This document shows positions 50,298 through 59,379 of a DNA stretch of 64,000 nucleotides, piece by piece. The notes beneath the pieces were generated by a model. That model saw only the letters and a program-made list of their open reading frames with translations. It searched no databases and had not been told where the DNA came from. The position numbers and the translations under genes are program-made. Each line of letters begins with the position of its first letter. The first letter of the stretch is position 1. This DNA is from Amycolatopsis oliviviridis. GTDB taxonomy: Bacteria > Actinomycetota > Actinomycetes > Mycobacteriales > Pseudonocardiaceae. The stretch spans positions 868,001-932,000 of the forward strand of contig NZ_BNAY01000001.1 of the NCBI RefSeq assembly GCF_014654365.1, read 5' to 3'.

Positions 50298-51149
50298 GTG
50301 GAGTGGTTGCTGATTCCCTTCGAGGTGTCGTTCGTCCAGCGTGCGCTGGTGGCGGGGGTGCTCGTTTCGGCCGTGTGCGCCGTCGTGGGGACCTGGGTGG
50401 TGTTGCGCGGCATGGCCTTCATCGGGGACGCCATGTCGCACGGGATGCTGCCCGGCGTGGCGATCGCCTCGCTGACCGGCGTGAACCTGCTGATCGGCGC
50501 CGCGATCAGCGCCGGGGTGATGGCGCTCGGCGTCACGGCCCTCGGACGTTCGCGGCGGCTATCCGAGGACACCACGATCGGGCTGCTCTTCGTCGGCATG
50601 CTCGCGAGCGGCGTGATCATCGTGTCGCATTCGCGCTCGTTCGCGGTCGATCTCACCGGATTCCTCTTCGGTGACGTGCTCGCAGTCGGATCCGGTGACC
50701 TGGTCGGTCTCGCGATCACCCTGGTCGTCGTGGGCGTGGTGGCTCTACTGGGACATCGCTCGTTCACCGCGCTCACCTTCGACGTCCGCAAAGCGCAGAC
50801 CTTGGGGCTTCGTCCTCGCCTGGCCAACGCGGTGCTGCTCGGGCTGGTCACGCTGACGATCGTCGCGTCGTTCCGCGTGGTGGGGACGTTGCTGGTGTTC
50901 GGACTGCTCATCGCCCCCGCCGCGGCGGCGCTGTTCTGGTCGCGGCGGATCACCGCGATCATGCTGATCGCGGCGCTGCTCGGCATCGCCGCCACGGTCG
51001 GCGGCCTGCTCGTGTCCTGGCATTGGGGCACCGCGGCGGGCGCGACCATCGCCGTCGGCGCGGTCCTGTTGTTCTTCCTTTCCGCTCTCTTGTCGTTCGT
51101 GCGACAGCGATTCCGTTCCCTGACCCCGGAGGTCGAGAGTTCACGATGA
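50298..51149 (+). CDS. Zinc ABC transporter permease, AztB-like
   Basis: A 283-residue ABC-3 family permease with eight or nine membrane helices. It shows GTWVVLRGMAFIGDAMSHGMLPG near residue 30-50 (in two pieces: the GMAFIGDAMSHG motif is diagnostic) and RVVGTLLVFGLLIAPAAAA near 195. GTG 50298 is placed right after the -10 element. It is coupled by ATGA to the next gene. It forms the channel for Zn2+ (or Mn2+) uptake. Confidence 0.92.
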   Translation: MEWLLIPFEVSFVQRALVAGVLVSAVCAVVGTWVVLRGMAFIGDAMSHGMLPGVAIASLTGVNLLIGAAISAGVMALGVTALGRSRRLSEDTTIGLLFVGMLASGVIIVSHSRSFAVDLTGFLFGDVLAVGSGDLVGLAITLVVVGVVALLGHRSFTALTFDVRKAQTLGLRPRLANAVLLGLVTLTIVASFRVVGTLLVFGLLIAPAAAALFWSRRITAIMLIAALLGIAATVGGLLVSWHWGTAAGATIAVGAVLLFFLSALLSFVRQRFRSLTPEVESSR

Positions 51150-52342
51150 AACTGAAAGCAGCGACGGCGGTCGTCGCGGCGCTGACCTTGGCGGCGTGCG
51201 GTGGGGAGCAGCCGAAGGAGGTGGCCGCCGAGGTGCCGCACGGCTACGTCGAAGGTGCCGAAGAGGCGGCCGAGGCGCAGTCACGGCTGATCGTCGCCGA
51301 CGCCGGAACGGGGGCCGTGCGCGTGGTGGACCTGATCACCGAGGAGGTGCACGAGACCGGACAAGTCGACGGAGTGCGTGCTCTGACCAGTGACGGCCGC
51401 TTCGGCTACCTGACCGCGCACGACGGGACGGTCCGCGTGATCGACAGCGGTTCCTGGATGGTCGACCACGGCGACCACGTCCACTACTACCGGGCGAAGG
51501 TCCGGAACGTCGGTGTCGCTCCGGGCAAGGAGCCTTCCTCGGTGTACAGCGATCCCGCGATTACCACCCTGTCCTATTCGGACGGTACGACGACGTTGCT
51601 CGACCGGGCCCGGCTCGACAAAGGGACCGTGGCCGAACTGGGGAAGATCACGCGCGAACCGCATGCCGGTGTCGCGGTTCCTTACGGCGGACACATCGTC
51701 GCTTCGGTGGCGGAACCGGGAAAGCCTCTGGCCCGTGGCGTGCGCGTTCACGACCGTCAAGGCAAAGCCGTGGCGGACATCCCCGAATCGTGCCCGGACC
51801 TGAAGGGACAAGCGGTCACCCGGCGCGGGGTCGTGTTCGGGTGCGCTGACGGCGCTTTGGTCGTGACCGAAAAGGACGGTGCGTTCACCGGCGCGAAGAT
51901 TCCCTACCCGCGCAGTGTCGACGCGCAGGAACGGGCTACCGCCTTCTTCCACCGACCGGATGCCGCGACCCTAGCGGCACGGGCAGGGGAGAACGCCGTC
52001 TGGTCACTGGACGTCGGCCGTCGCAGCTGGCAGTACGTCGAGACCGGGCCGGTCGCCGCGGTGAGCGCCGTAGGGGAGGGCGGTCCCTTGCTGGTCCTGA
52101 GCCGGGACGGAAGGCTGCGCTCGTTCGACGGCACCGGAAAGGAACAGAAGGCGACTCCGCTGCTGCCGCCGGCAGCGGCTGCCACGGATGGTGCGTCGAT
52201 CCAGGTCGACACGACTCGCGCTTACGTCAACGACCCGCTCTCCGCGGACGTGTACGAGATCGACTACAACGACGACCTTCGTCGCGCCAGGACACTCAAG
52301 GTCGGCGGCAAGGCAAGCCACATCGTGGAGACCGGCCGATGA
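51146..52342 (+). CDS. AztD-like beta-propeller lipoprotein, divergent copy
   Basis: A 398-residue lipoprotein with lipobox LTLAAC (Cys about residue 18). The rest looks like a seven-bladed propeller (RLIVADAGTGAVRVVDL, VRVIDSGSW, LIHVVETGR-type blade ends). The HGDHVHYY segment (about residue 110-117) and PHGYVEG are His-rich and could bind zinc, as in the zinc metallochaperone AztD. It starts within the permease stop (ATGA) and overlaps the binding-protein start. The family likeness is weaker than for the copy at 53265. Confidence 0.75.
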   Translation: MKLKAATAVVAALTLAACGGEQPKEVAAEVPHGYVEGAEEAAEAQSRLIVADAGTGAVRVVDLITEEVHETGQVDGVRALTSDGRFGYLTAHDGTVRVIDSGSWMVDHGDHVHYYRAKVRNVGVAPGKEPSSVYSDPAITTLSYSDGTTTLLDRARLDKGTVAELGKITREPHAGVAVPYGGHIVASVAEPGKPLARGVRVHDRQGKAVADIPESCPDLKGQAVTRRGVVFGCADGALVVTEKDGAFTGAKIPYPRSVDAQERATAFFHRPDAATLAARAGENAVWSLDVGRRSWQYVETGPVAAVSAVGEGGPLLVLSRDGRLRSFDGTGKEQKATPLLPPAAAATDGASIQVDTTRAYVNDPLSADVYEIDYNDDLRRARTLKVGGKASHIVETGR

Positions 52343-53238
52343 GGCGCCGGGTACTCGCACTGTGCGTCGCGGCGCTGCTGGCGGCGGCCGGATGTTCCGG
52401 GAGCAGCGGAAAGAGCGCGTCGGTCGTCGTCACCACGAACATCCTGGGCGACATCACCCGCGCCGTCGTCGGCGATCAGGCCGAAGTCACCGTGCTGATG
52501 AAGCCGAACGCCGACCCGCATTCCTTCGGTATCTCCGCGCAGGAAGCGGCCCAGGTCGAACGCGCCGGTCTGATCGTCTACAACGGACTCGGACTCGAAG
52601 AGGGGATGCTGCGCACGGTCCGCACCGCCGAGGAGAGCGGTGTGCCGGCGCTTCCCGCCGGGGAACGGGCGAACCCGATCAGCTACGCGGGGAACAAACC
52701 GGATCCTCATTTCTGGACGGACCCGGCGCGGGTGCGCGACGCGGTGAAGGCGATCGCCGACGAGGTCGTCGCCCATGTCGGCGGGGTCGACGAAGCCGTG
52801 ATCCGGGCCAACGCCGAACGCTATCGCGGGGAGATCGACGCACTCGACACGATGATGACCGAGAAGTTCGGCAGGATCCCGCCCGAGCGCCGGAAACTCG
52901 TCACCAATCACCACGTCTTCGGGTACTTGGCCCAGCGATACGGATTCGAAGTCGTCGGTGCGGTGATCCCCGGCGGGACCACACTCGCTTCGCCCAGTTC
53001 CTCGGACCTGAAGGCGCTCGCCGACGTCGTCCGCGCGGCGGGAGTGCCGGTCGTGTTCGCCGATTCCTCGCAACCGGACCGGCTCGCGCGGGTCCTTGCC
53101 GAACAGGCCGGGCTGCATGTCGCCGTGACCCCGTTGTTCTCGGAATCGCTCAGCGAACCAGGACAGGGTGCGGCCACCTATCTGGAAATGATGCGCGCCA
53201 ACACCGAATCGATCACCACCGGTTTGACCCGTTCCTGA
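52339..53238 (+). CDS. Zinc ABC transporter substrate-binding lipoprotein, AztC/ZnuA-like
   Basis: A 299-residue cluster A-I metal-binding protein. Lipobox LAAAGC (Cys about residue 19). Metal ligands are probably His in NADPHSFG, His in KPDPHFW, His in VTNHHVFGYLA and Asp in VVFADSSQP, the usual 3 His/1 Asp set. There is no long His-rich loop. ATG 52339 overlaps the preceding stop. It captures Zn2+ for the AztAB transporter. Confidence 0.92.
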   Translation: MRRRVLALCVAALLAAAGCSGSSGKSASVVVTTNILGDITRAVVGDQAEVTVLMKPNADPHSFGISAQEAAQVERAGLIVYNGLGLEEGMLRTVRTAEESGVPALPAGERANPISYAGNKPDPHFWTDPARVRDAVKAIADEVVAHVGGVDEAVIRANAERYRGEIDALDTMMTEKFGRIPPERRKLVTNHHVFGYLAQRYGFEVVGAVIPGGTTLASPSSSDLKALADVVRAAGVPVVFADSSQPDRLARVLAEQAGLHVAVTPLFSESLSEPGQGAATYLEMMRANTESITTGLTRS

Positions 53239-53264
53239 GCGGAACAGAAGAAAGGCACAAGGAA

Positions 53265-54431
53265 ATGGCACGAACCACCCGATACGTCGCGCTGATGGCG
53301 ACGACGGTGAGCACGCTCGCGCTCGCCGCCTGCGCGACCGAACAGCCCGCGGCGGAAGCCCGGAAGGACGCGGCGCCCGTCGTCGCGGACCCGGTGGCCG
53401 TCACCTATGACGGGGGAATCGCGCTCCTCGACGGGAAGACCTTGAAGGTGGCCAAGGACTTCCCGATGGAGGGCTTCAACCGGATCAACCCCGCCGGGAA
53501 CGACCGGCACCTCCTGGTCTCGACGTCGACCGGGTTCCGGGTACTCGATGCCGTCGGTGCCGTGCTGACGGATAACGAAGTGAAGGCCAGTAAACCGGGT
53601 CACGTCGTCCGGCACGCGGGCAAGACGGTGTTGTTCGCCGACGGGACCGGCGAGGTGACGGTGTTCGATCCGAAGACGATCGGCGCCTCCGCTTTGCCTT
53701 CGCCGAAGCACAAGACGCCGGAAGCGCACCACGGCGTGGCCGTCGAACTCGAGAACGGTGAACTGGTCACCACGGTCGGGAACGAGGACAAGCGGTCCGG
53801 GATCGTGGTGCTGGACAAGGACAAGAAGGAGATCGCGCGCAACGAGCAGTGCCCCGGCGTGCACGGTGAGGCCGCCGCACGTGGCGAAGCGGTCGTCGTC
53901 GGCTGCGAAACCGGTGTGCTGATCTACCGCAACGGGGTCATCACCAAGGTGACCAGCCCGGACGCTTACGGACGGATCGGCAACCAAGCGGGCTCGGACG
54001 TCTCTCCGATCACCTTGGGCGACTACAAGGTCGACAAGGACGCCGAGCTCGAACGCTCGAACAGGGTGAGCTTGATCGACACGGAGAAGGCCACGCTCAA
54101 GCACGTCGACCTCGGGACCAGTTACACGTTCCGGTCACTGGCCCGTGGTCCTCAGGGCGAGGCCCTGGTACTGGCCACCGACGGCCAGATCCACGTGATC
54201 GACCCGGTTTCGGGGGTGGTGACGCGGAAGATCGCCGTACTCGGTTCCTGGCAGGAGCCGCTCGAGTGGCAGCAGCCGCGTCCGGCGATCTTCGTCCGGG
54301 GTGGAACGGCCTACGTGACCGATCCCGGCAAGAAGGAGATCCACTCGGTGGATCTCGCGTCCGGCACGAAGACCGCGACCGGGACGCTTTCGGGGACGCC
54401 GAACGAGGTCAGCGGCGTGCTCGGCGGTTGA
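53265..54431 (+). CDS. AztD-like zinc metallochaperone, lipoprotein
   Basis: A 388-residue lipoprotein (lipobox LALAAC, Cys about residue 23) with a beta-propeller. It matches AztD in the segment FNRINPAGNDRHLLVSTSTG and later HHGVAV, GCETGVLIYR, with two adjacent His in EAHHGVAVEL. AztD of Paracoccus hands zinc to the binding protein AztC. ATG 53265 has AAGG upstream; 26 bases after aztC. It ends before a strong palindromic terminator at 54482. Confidence 0.85.
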   Translation: MARTTRYVALMATTVSTLALAACATEQPAAEARKDAAPVVADPVAVTYDGGIALLDGKTLKVAKDFPMEGFNRINPAGNDRHLLVSTSTGFRVLDAVGAVLTDNEVKASKPGHVVRHAGKTVLFADGTGEVTVFDPKTIGASALPSPKHKTPEAHHGVAVELENGELVTTVGNEDKRSGIVVLDKDKKEIARNEQCPGVHGEAAARGEAVVVGCETGVLIYRNGVITKVTSPDAYGRIGNQAGSDVSPITLGDYKVDKDAELERSNRVSLIDTEKATLKHVDLGTSYTFRSLARGPQGEALVLATDGQIHVIDPVSGVVTRKIAVLGSWQEPLEWQQPRPAIFVRGGTAYVTDPGKKEIHSVDLASGTKTATGTLSGTPNEVSGVLGG

Positions 54432-54481
54432 TGCCTCGTGGTGAGGCTCAAGCGTGTCTTGCGCACCTGCTTGCTTGCCGA

Positions 54482-54536
54482 GTACATGATGGCCCCCTTC
54501 CTTGCGCCAGGCGCAAGGAAGGGGGCCATCATGTAC
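54482..54536. terminator. Perfect 26-bp palindrome, TGAAGGCCCCCTTC family
   Basis: Arms 54482-54507 and 54511-54536 pair perfectly around a 3-base loop. It contains GGCCCCCTTCCTTGCG, shared with 19740-19798. It lies 2 bases from the stop of the minus-strand response regulator and 50 bases past the azt operon, ending both. Confidence 0.85.
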
Positions 54537-54538
54537 CG

Positions 54539-55174
54539 TCAGCGTCGGATGAGGCCAAGGTCGGTCGCGGTGGCGACGGCGGCGGTGCGGGAGTCGACGC
54601 CGAGTTTGGTGTAGCTGCGGGCCAGGTGGGACTTCACGGTGCCTTCGGTCAGGTGGAGCCGGTCGGCGATCGCCCGGTTGGACAGGCCGTCGGCCACCAG
54701 GACCAGCACCTCGATCTCCCGTCGGGTGAGTGCGGTGGTGGGCATCCGCATGCGACTCATGAGCCGGTCGGCGACGGTCGGCGCCAGCGTGGTGCGTCCG
54801 GCCGCGGCGGTGCGCACGGCTGCGGCCAGGTCTTCGGGAGGCGCGTCCTTGAGGAGGTAGCCGGTGGCGCCCGCTTCGATGGCGGGCAGGGTGTCGGCGT
54901 CCGTGTCGTAGGTGGTGACGATGAGGACCCGCGGCGCGCCCGGCCGTGCCGTGATCGCCGCGGTCGCTTCGGATCCGGTCATGCCGGAGCCGAAGCGCAG
55001 GTCCATCAGCACGACGTCGATGTCACCTTCCGCGGCGCGGGCCACCGCTTCCTCGGCCGTCGCGGCTTCGGCTGTGACGACGAGACCGGGTTCTGTTTCC
55101 AGGACCGCGCGAAGTCCCGCCCGGACGATGGGGTGGTCATCGGCCAGCAGGAGACGGATCGGGGGCTCGGTCAC
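54539..55174 (-). CDS. NarL/LuxR-family response regulator
   Basis: A 211-residue regulator. Receiver domain 1-125 with acidic pocket DDH near residue 12, phospho-acceptor Asp in VVLMDLRFG and Lys in GYLLKDAPP. A LuxR HTH is at 145-205 (LTRREIEVLVLVADGLSNRAIADRLHL, read in two parts). GTG 55174 overlaps the kinase stop (GTGA). It is coupled to the sensor kinase, and its target is probably the divergent ABC exporter. Confidence 0.93.
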   Translation of the reverse strand: MTEPPIRLLLADDHPIVRAGLRAVLETEPGLVVTAEAATAEEAVARAAEGDIDVVLMDLRFGSGMTGSEATAAITARPGAPRVLIVTTYDTDADTLPAIEAGATGYLLKDAPPEDLAAAVRTAAAGRTTLAPTVADRLMSRMRMPTTALTRREIEVLVLVADGLSNRAIADRLHLTEGTVKSHLARSYTKLGVDSRTAAVATATDLGLIRR

Positions 55175-56346
55175 GAGCGTTCCTTGGGTTCGACGGGCAA
55201 CTGGACGGACAACGTGGTGCCGTGGCCGACGGCGGATCCGACGGTAAAGGTTCCGCCGAGGGCTTCGGCCCGGCTACGCATCGCGGTCAGGCCGAAGCCG
55301 CTGTGCTCGGGATCGAACCCGGTCCCGTCGTCGACGACGACGAGGGTGACGTACCCGCCCAGATAGCTCAAGGCGACCTCGGCGGTGGACGCGTCGGCGT
55401 GCCGGACGGTGTTCGCGAGAGCAGCCTGGCCGATGCGTAGCAACGCGACCTCATGCGTGGTCGGCAGCGGCACGGGAGTGCCGCTGAGGTGGAAACGCGC
55501 GGTGATCCGGTGCCGGACGCTGGTGGTGGCGCACAACCGTTTCAATGCGTCGGCCAGCGTGGTGTCGTCGAGCCCGGGAGGGGAGAGGGCGACGACGAAT
55601 CGCCGGGCTTCGGCGAGGTTGTCCGCGGCCGCCTGTCGGGCTTGCTCGACGTAACGCGCGGCGTTCCCGGCGTCGTCGGGAAGCGTTCTTTCGGCGGCGG
55701 CCAACAGAAGCTGGATACTCGAGAGCCCCTGGGCGAGGGTGTCGTGGATCTCGTGGGCCAGCCGCTCCCGCTCGGCGAGCACCCCCGCCTCGTGCTGGGC
55801 TTCGGCGAGGTCCGTCTGGGCGGAGGTGAGCTTCTTGATCAGGTTCCGGCGCCGTTCGCTTTCGCGGTACAGCGCCTGGTACCCCCAGACGACAGCGACC
55901 GCCACCGCGGCGCCGAGGGCCGGGCCGATCGCCGCCGCCGGGACGAAGGCGCCCTGGTGGACGGCGAACGCGGTGATCGCGGCCAGCGCGGTCGCGATCA
56001 CCGCGAACAGGCCTTGGCGGCGTGGCAGCAGATGCAGCTGCAGGAAGTACAGCGGGAAGGCGACCCACACGCCGTCGGCGGTCAGCACCAGAAGGGCCAA
56101 CCACACGACGCCGACCGTGAGCAACCACCACGCGGCGGCTCGCCGCGACGCCCTCACGCGAGGCAGGAGCGGGCCTGCCGCGTACACCAGGGCACAGGTC
56201 AGTGCCGTCGCGACGACCGCTGCCGCCCGGGGCGAGCCGACCGCCACCGCTCGCACGGCCGCGAGTGCGAGCAGCGCGAACAGCAGCAGGTGCAGACACC
56301 AGGTCAGCACCCTGCTGGTCGGGGTCAAGGCAGGCGCGGTGATCAC
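55171..56346 (-). CDS. Sensor histidine kinase, HisKA_3 type
   Basis: A 391-residue kinase with five to six N-terminal membrane helices (about residues 15-150), a dimerization and phosphorylation region with His in RERLAHEIHDTLAQGLSS, and a C-terminal HATPase domain (ADASTAEVALSYLGG, VVDDGTGFDPEHSGFGL). GTG 56346. The signal is unknown. It phosphorylates the response regulator encoded next. Confidence 0.93.
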   Translation of the reverse strand: MITAPALTPTSRVLTWCLHLLLFALLALAAVRAVAVGSPRAAAVVATALTCALVYAAGPLLPRVRASRRAAAWWLLTVGVVWLALLVLTADGVWVAFPLYFLQLHLLPRRQGLFAVIATALAAITAFAVHQGAFVPAAAIGPALGAAVAVAVVWGYQALYRESERRRNLIKKLTSAQTDLAEAQHEAGVLAERERLAHEIHDTLAQGLSSIQLLLAAAERTLPDDAGNAARYVEQARQAAADNLAEARRFVVALSPPGLDDTTLADALKRLCATTSVRHRITARFHLSGTPVPLPTTHEVALLRIGQAALANTVRHADASTAEVALSYLGGYVTLVVVDDGTGFDPEHSGFGLTAMRSRAEALGGTFTVGSAVGHGTTLSVQLPVEPKERS

Positions 56347-56379
56347 GATGCGTCCAGGCTACGGAGCGGGATCCGGGAG

Positions 56380-56403
56380 CGCCTCTATCCAAAGGTAGAG
56401 GCG
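56380..56403. promoter_or_regulatory. Candidate response-regulator operator
   Basis: Perfect 8-base arms CGCCTCTA and TAGAGGCG around TCCAAAGG, between the divergent kinase (start 56346) and the ABC permease (start 56518). It is suited to a LuxR-type dimer controlling the exporter. Confidence 0.6.
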
Positions 56404-56517
56404 GCGTGCCGTCTTCCGGCCCGCGAAGTGCGGTCTCCGGCCAGATGTCCTCGCCGGGCCCGAAGGCGATGGTGGAGAGGTACCCAGTCCACCCGCCGGA
56501 AAGGACAGACCGGAACC

Positions 56518-57597
56518 GTGTTCGTCGCCTGGAGAGACCTGAGATTCGCCAAGGGGCGATTCGCCCTGATGGGTGCCGTAGTCGTGCTGATCACCCTGCT
56601 GGTCGGCCTGTTGTCCGGGCTCACCGCCGGACTCGGCGAGCAGAACATCTCCGCGATCACCGGCCTGCCTGCGGACAAGATCGTCTTCGCCGCTCCTGGC
56701 GACGGACAGAACCTCTCCTATGCCAATTCCGCGCTCACCGAAACGCAGCGGCGGCAGTGGGCCGAGGCCCCGGGCGTCACCGGTGCCGAGCCGCTGGGCA
56801 TCGCCACCACCAAGGCCACCGCCGGGAACCGCAGCGCCGGGATCTCCGTGTTCGGCGTCCGGGCCGGTTCGCCGCTCGCCCCGGACAGCGGCGCGATCGC
56901 CGGCGACTCGGTGGTGCTGTCGAGGTCCGCCGCCGAAGACCTGGATGTCCGCGACGGGGACACCATCTCCGTGGCCGGGCACCCGTTGACGGTCGCGACG
57001 GTGTCGGGGGACGCCTGGTTCAGCCACACTCCGGTGGTCTGGGCAAGCCTCGACGTCTGGTCGAGGACAGCGCCACCCGCCGGTGGCGCGCCGAGCGCGA
57101 CCGTGCTCGCGCTGACCACCACCGATGCCGACGTCGCGGCCACTGACGGCGCCTTGGGCACGAAGACGGTCTCGAAGAGCGAATCGCTGTCCGCGATCGG
57201 CTCCTACACCTCCGAAAACGGTTCGCTGCAACTGATGCGTGGCTTCCTGTTCGCCATCTCCGCACTCGTGATCGGCGCCTTCTTCACCGTCTGGACCATC
57301 CAGCGGAGCGGCGACATCGCCGTCCTCAAAGCTTTGGGGGCCGGCACGGGCTTTCTGCTGAAGGACGCGCTCGGTCAGGCTGTCGTGCTCCTCGTCGGCG
57401 GGACAGCCGTCGGAACCGGGCTGGCCGTCGGTTTCGGCGCCCTGGTCGCCGGCTCTGCGGTGCCTTTCCTGCTGACTCCGGCCACCGTGCTCGTCCCTGC
57501 CGCCGTGATGATCCTCCTCGGCGCACTGGGGGCGGCCCTGTCCGTCCGCCGCATCACCTCCGTCGACCCGCTGACCGCACTGGGGAGTGCCCGATGA
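56518..57597 (+). CDS. FtsX/MacB-like ABC transporter permease
   Basis: A 359-residue permease with one N-terminal helix (about residues 17-38), a large extracytoplasmic domain (about 40-230) and three C-terminal helices (about 240-345) in the FtsX arrangement. Typical parts are FVAWRDLRFAKGRFALMG at the start and RRITSVDPLTALG at the end. GTG 56518. Coupled to its ATPase by ATGA. It probably exports a lipid or peptide antibiotic, as such two-component/exporter sets often do. Confidence 0.9.
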   Translation: MFVAWRDLRFAKGRFALMGAVVVLITLLVGLLSGLTAGLGEQNISAITGLPADKIVFAAPGDGQNLSYANSALTETQRRQWAEAPGVTGAEPLGIATTKATAGNRSAGISVFGVRAGSPLAPDSGAIAGDSVVLSRSAAEDLDVRDGDTISVAGHPLTVATVSGDAWFSHTPVVWASLDVWSRTAPPAGGAPSATVLALTTTDADVAATDGALGTKTVSKSESLSAIGSYTSENGSLQLMRGFLFAISALVIGAFFTVWTIQRSGDIAVLKALGAGTGFLLKDALGQAVVLLVGGTAVGTGLAVGFGALVAGSAVPFLLTPATVLVPAAVMILLGALGAALSVRRITSVDPLTALGSAR

Positions 57598-58277
57598 GCT
57601 TGAACCTGACCGGCGTCACCCTCACCTATCCCGACGGCGACTCTCGCCTCACCGCACTCGACGACGTCACCCTGGAGGTTCCGGCAGGAGCGCTCATCGC
57701 GGTCGCCGGGCCGTCCGGCTCCGGGAAGTCCAGCCTGCTCGCCGTCGCCGCGACCCTCATCAGCCCGGACGCCGGGACCGTCGACATCGACGGCACCGTG
57801 ACCACCGGCCTGAACCGCGGCGAGCTCACCGAACTGCGCCGCCGCAAGATCGGGATCGTCTTTCAGCAACCGAATCTGCTGCCCTCGCTCACGGCCGTCG
57901 AGCAACTTCAGGTCATGGCCCGGATCGACGGCCGTGCGCCGGCCAAAGCCCGCGGCGCGGCCATGGAGCTGCTCAACGCCGTCGGGCTCACGCCGCAGGC
58001 GGAACGACGTCCGCATCAGCTCTCCGGCGGTCAACGGCAGCGGGTGAACATCGCCCGTGCGCTGATGAACGAGCCGACCGTGTTGCTGATCGACGAACCG
58101 ACGAGCGCTCTCGACCACGATCGCGGCGCCGCGATCGTCGACCTGATCACCCGGCTCACCCACGAGCGCGCCACCGCCACCGTGCTGGTCACCCACGACC
58201 GGGTCCACCTCGCCGCGGTGGACCGGATCGCCGAAGTCCACGACGGGAGGTTGAGCGCCCCCGCGCCGGTGGGCTGA
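57594..58277 (+). CDS. ABC transporter ATP-binding protein, LolD/MacB type
   Basis: A 227-residue ATPase. Walker A GPSGSGKSS, Q-loop VFQQPNLLPSLT, signature LSGGQRQR, Walker B VLLIDEPTSALD and switch VTHD. ATG 57594 overlaps the permease stop. It drives the FtsX-like permease; together they form the exporter divergent from the two-component system. Confidence 0.93.
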   Translation: MSLNLTGVTLTYPDGDSRLTALDDVTLEVPAGALIAVAGPSGSGKSSLLAVAATLISPDAGTVDIDGTVTTGLNRGELTELRRRKIGIVFQQPNLLPSLTAVEQLQVMARIDGRAPAKARGAAMELLNAVGLTPQAERRPHQLSGGQRQRVNIARALMNEPTVLLIDEPTSALDHDRGAAIVDLITRLTHERATATVLVTHDRVHLAAVDRIAEVHDGRLSAPAPVG

Positions 58278-58341
58278 GTCGTGATGCCTTTGGATCGAAA
58301 TTCGCCTTGTTCGGTCGTTCAGGGAAGCGGATAGTGGATTC

Positions 58342-59226
58342 GTGGCGTGTCTCGATGCGGCTGGCACCTGGCTGCCGCGCGACAGCGAACCGCCTGGAGT
58401 GATGTCGGGCGACAGCGAGACCCAACGGATATCGACTGCCGTCAACGGGCAGCCGGTCGACATCGATGCCCTCCTGACGCATTTGCGCGACCGGGCGACG
58501 TTGGAGCACGCGGCCGGTGTGCTGATGGCGCGGTACGAACTGGCTGACGCCCCGACGGCGTTCCGTGCGCTGCGAACCGCTGCTCTCCGCCACCACGTGG
58601 GCCTTGACGCGCTGGCCAGGGCGTTGCTCGTCGCGCCTCGCCCATGGCGGGACGGGCGCTGGTTTCCGCCCCGTGTCTGGCGGAGCGCGCCGGAACTCGA
58701 CTTCCTTCCCGCCTCGTCCACGATCCGGCCGACGGGCATGCTGTGGGCGGCGCTGGACCGCGTGACCGACCGGGCCCAGACCGCCCAGGGTGACATTCAG
58801 TCGGTGACGACGAACCGGACGGGCCTCAAACTGGAGCGGGCCGAGGGTTTCTCCGCGGAGTTCTTCCAGCACTTCGCCCACGTCGAAGGCGATGCCACTG
58901 CGTGTGGCATCGCCTTGCGGGTGCGCGAACCGATCACGGTCACCGATGTCACCAAGTCGGGCATTTTCGATCGAGCGGCGCTCGAATCCCTTGTGGTGGA
59001 GAACGTCCGTGCCGTGTACAGCATCCCTCTCGCCGGCCCGAACGGATGCGAAGGCGTGGTTTCCGTTCACTATCGCCGCTCAGGCCAGGCCCCGTCGAAG
59101 GCGACTTGCGACGAACTGTCCCGGATCGCCTCCCAGACGACGGCCTGGCTGCACTGGTACCGCCGGACCGCGACCCTCGACGCGCTCGAAGACCTCCATC
59201 ACCATCGAGGCCGTTTTCCCGGCTGA
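58342..59226 (+). CDS. ANTAR and GAF domain protein
   Basis: A 294-residue protein. Residues about 40-100 resemble an ANTAR RNA-binding domain (LRDRATLEHAAGVLMARY, then DAPTAFRALRTAALRH), and residues about 125-270 a GAF sensory domain (GIALRVREPITVTDVTKSG, VRAVYSIPLAGPNGCEGVVS). The order ANTAR then GAF is the reverse of the common GAF-ANTAR antiterminators. GTG 58342; a start at ATG 58402 is also possible. It precedes the stress operon and may regulate it. Confidence 0.75.
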   Translation: MACLDAAGTWLPRDSEPPGVMSGDSETQRISTAVNGQPVDIDALLTHLRDRATLEHAAGVLMARYELADAPTAFRALRTAALRHHVGLDALARALLVAPRPWRDGRWFPPRVWRSAPELDFLPASSTIRPTGMLWAALDRVTDRAQTAQGDIQSVTTNRTGLKLERAEGFSAEFFQHFAHVEGDATACGIALRVREPITVTDVTKSGIFDRAALESLVVENVRAVYSIPLAGPNGCEGVVSVHYRRSGQAPSKATCDELSRIASQTTAWLHWYRRTATLDALEDLHHHRGRFPG

Positions 59227-59238
59227 TTCCCGCCGGTA

Positions 59239-59252
59239 GGGACTTTCGCCCT
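59239..59252. promoter_or_regulatory. DosR/DevR-like box GGGACTTTCGCCCT
   Basis: Matches the mycobacterial DosR pattern GGGACTTnnGnCCC at all but the last fixed base. It lies in the 153-base gap before the first universal stress protein, as DosR boxes do in other actinobacteria. A weaker look-alike (GGGACC...GGCC) is at 59282-59293. No dosR gene is within the window. Confidence 0.5.
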
Positions 59253-59379
59253 TTCGTACCGGGCCGGACCGCCACGTGAACGGGACCGACGGCCGACCGC
59301 CGCGGGACTTCATCCTCTGCGATCGGACCGCCGTGTCGTTCGAGACTGGGGCCGTCCGAACACGGAGAGAGGAGCAAGG

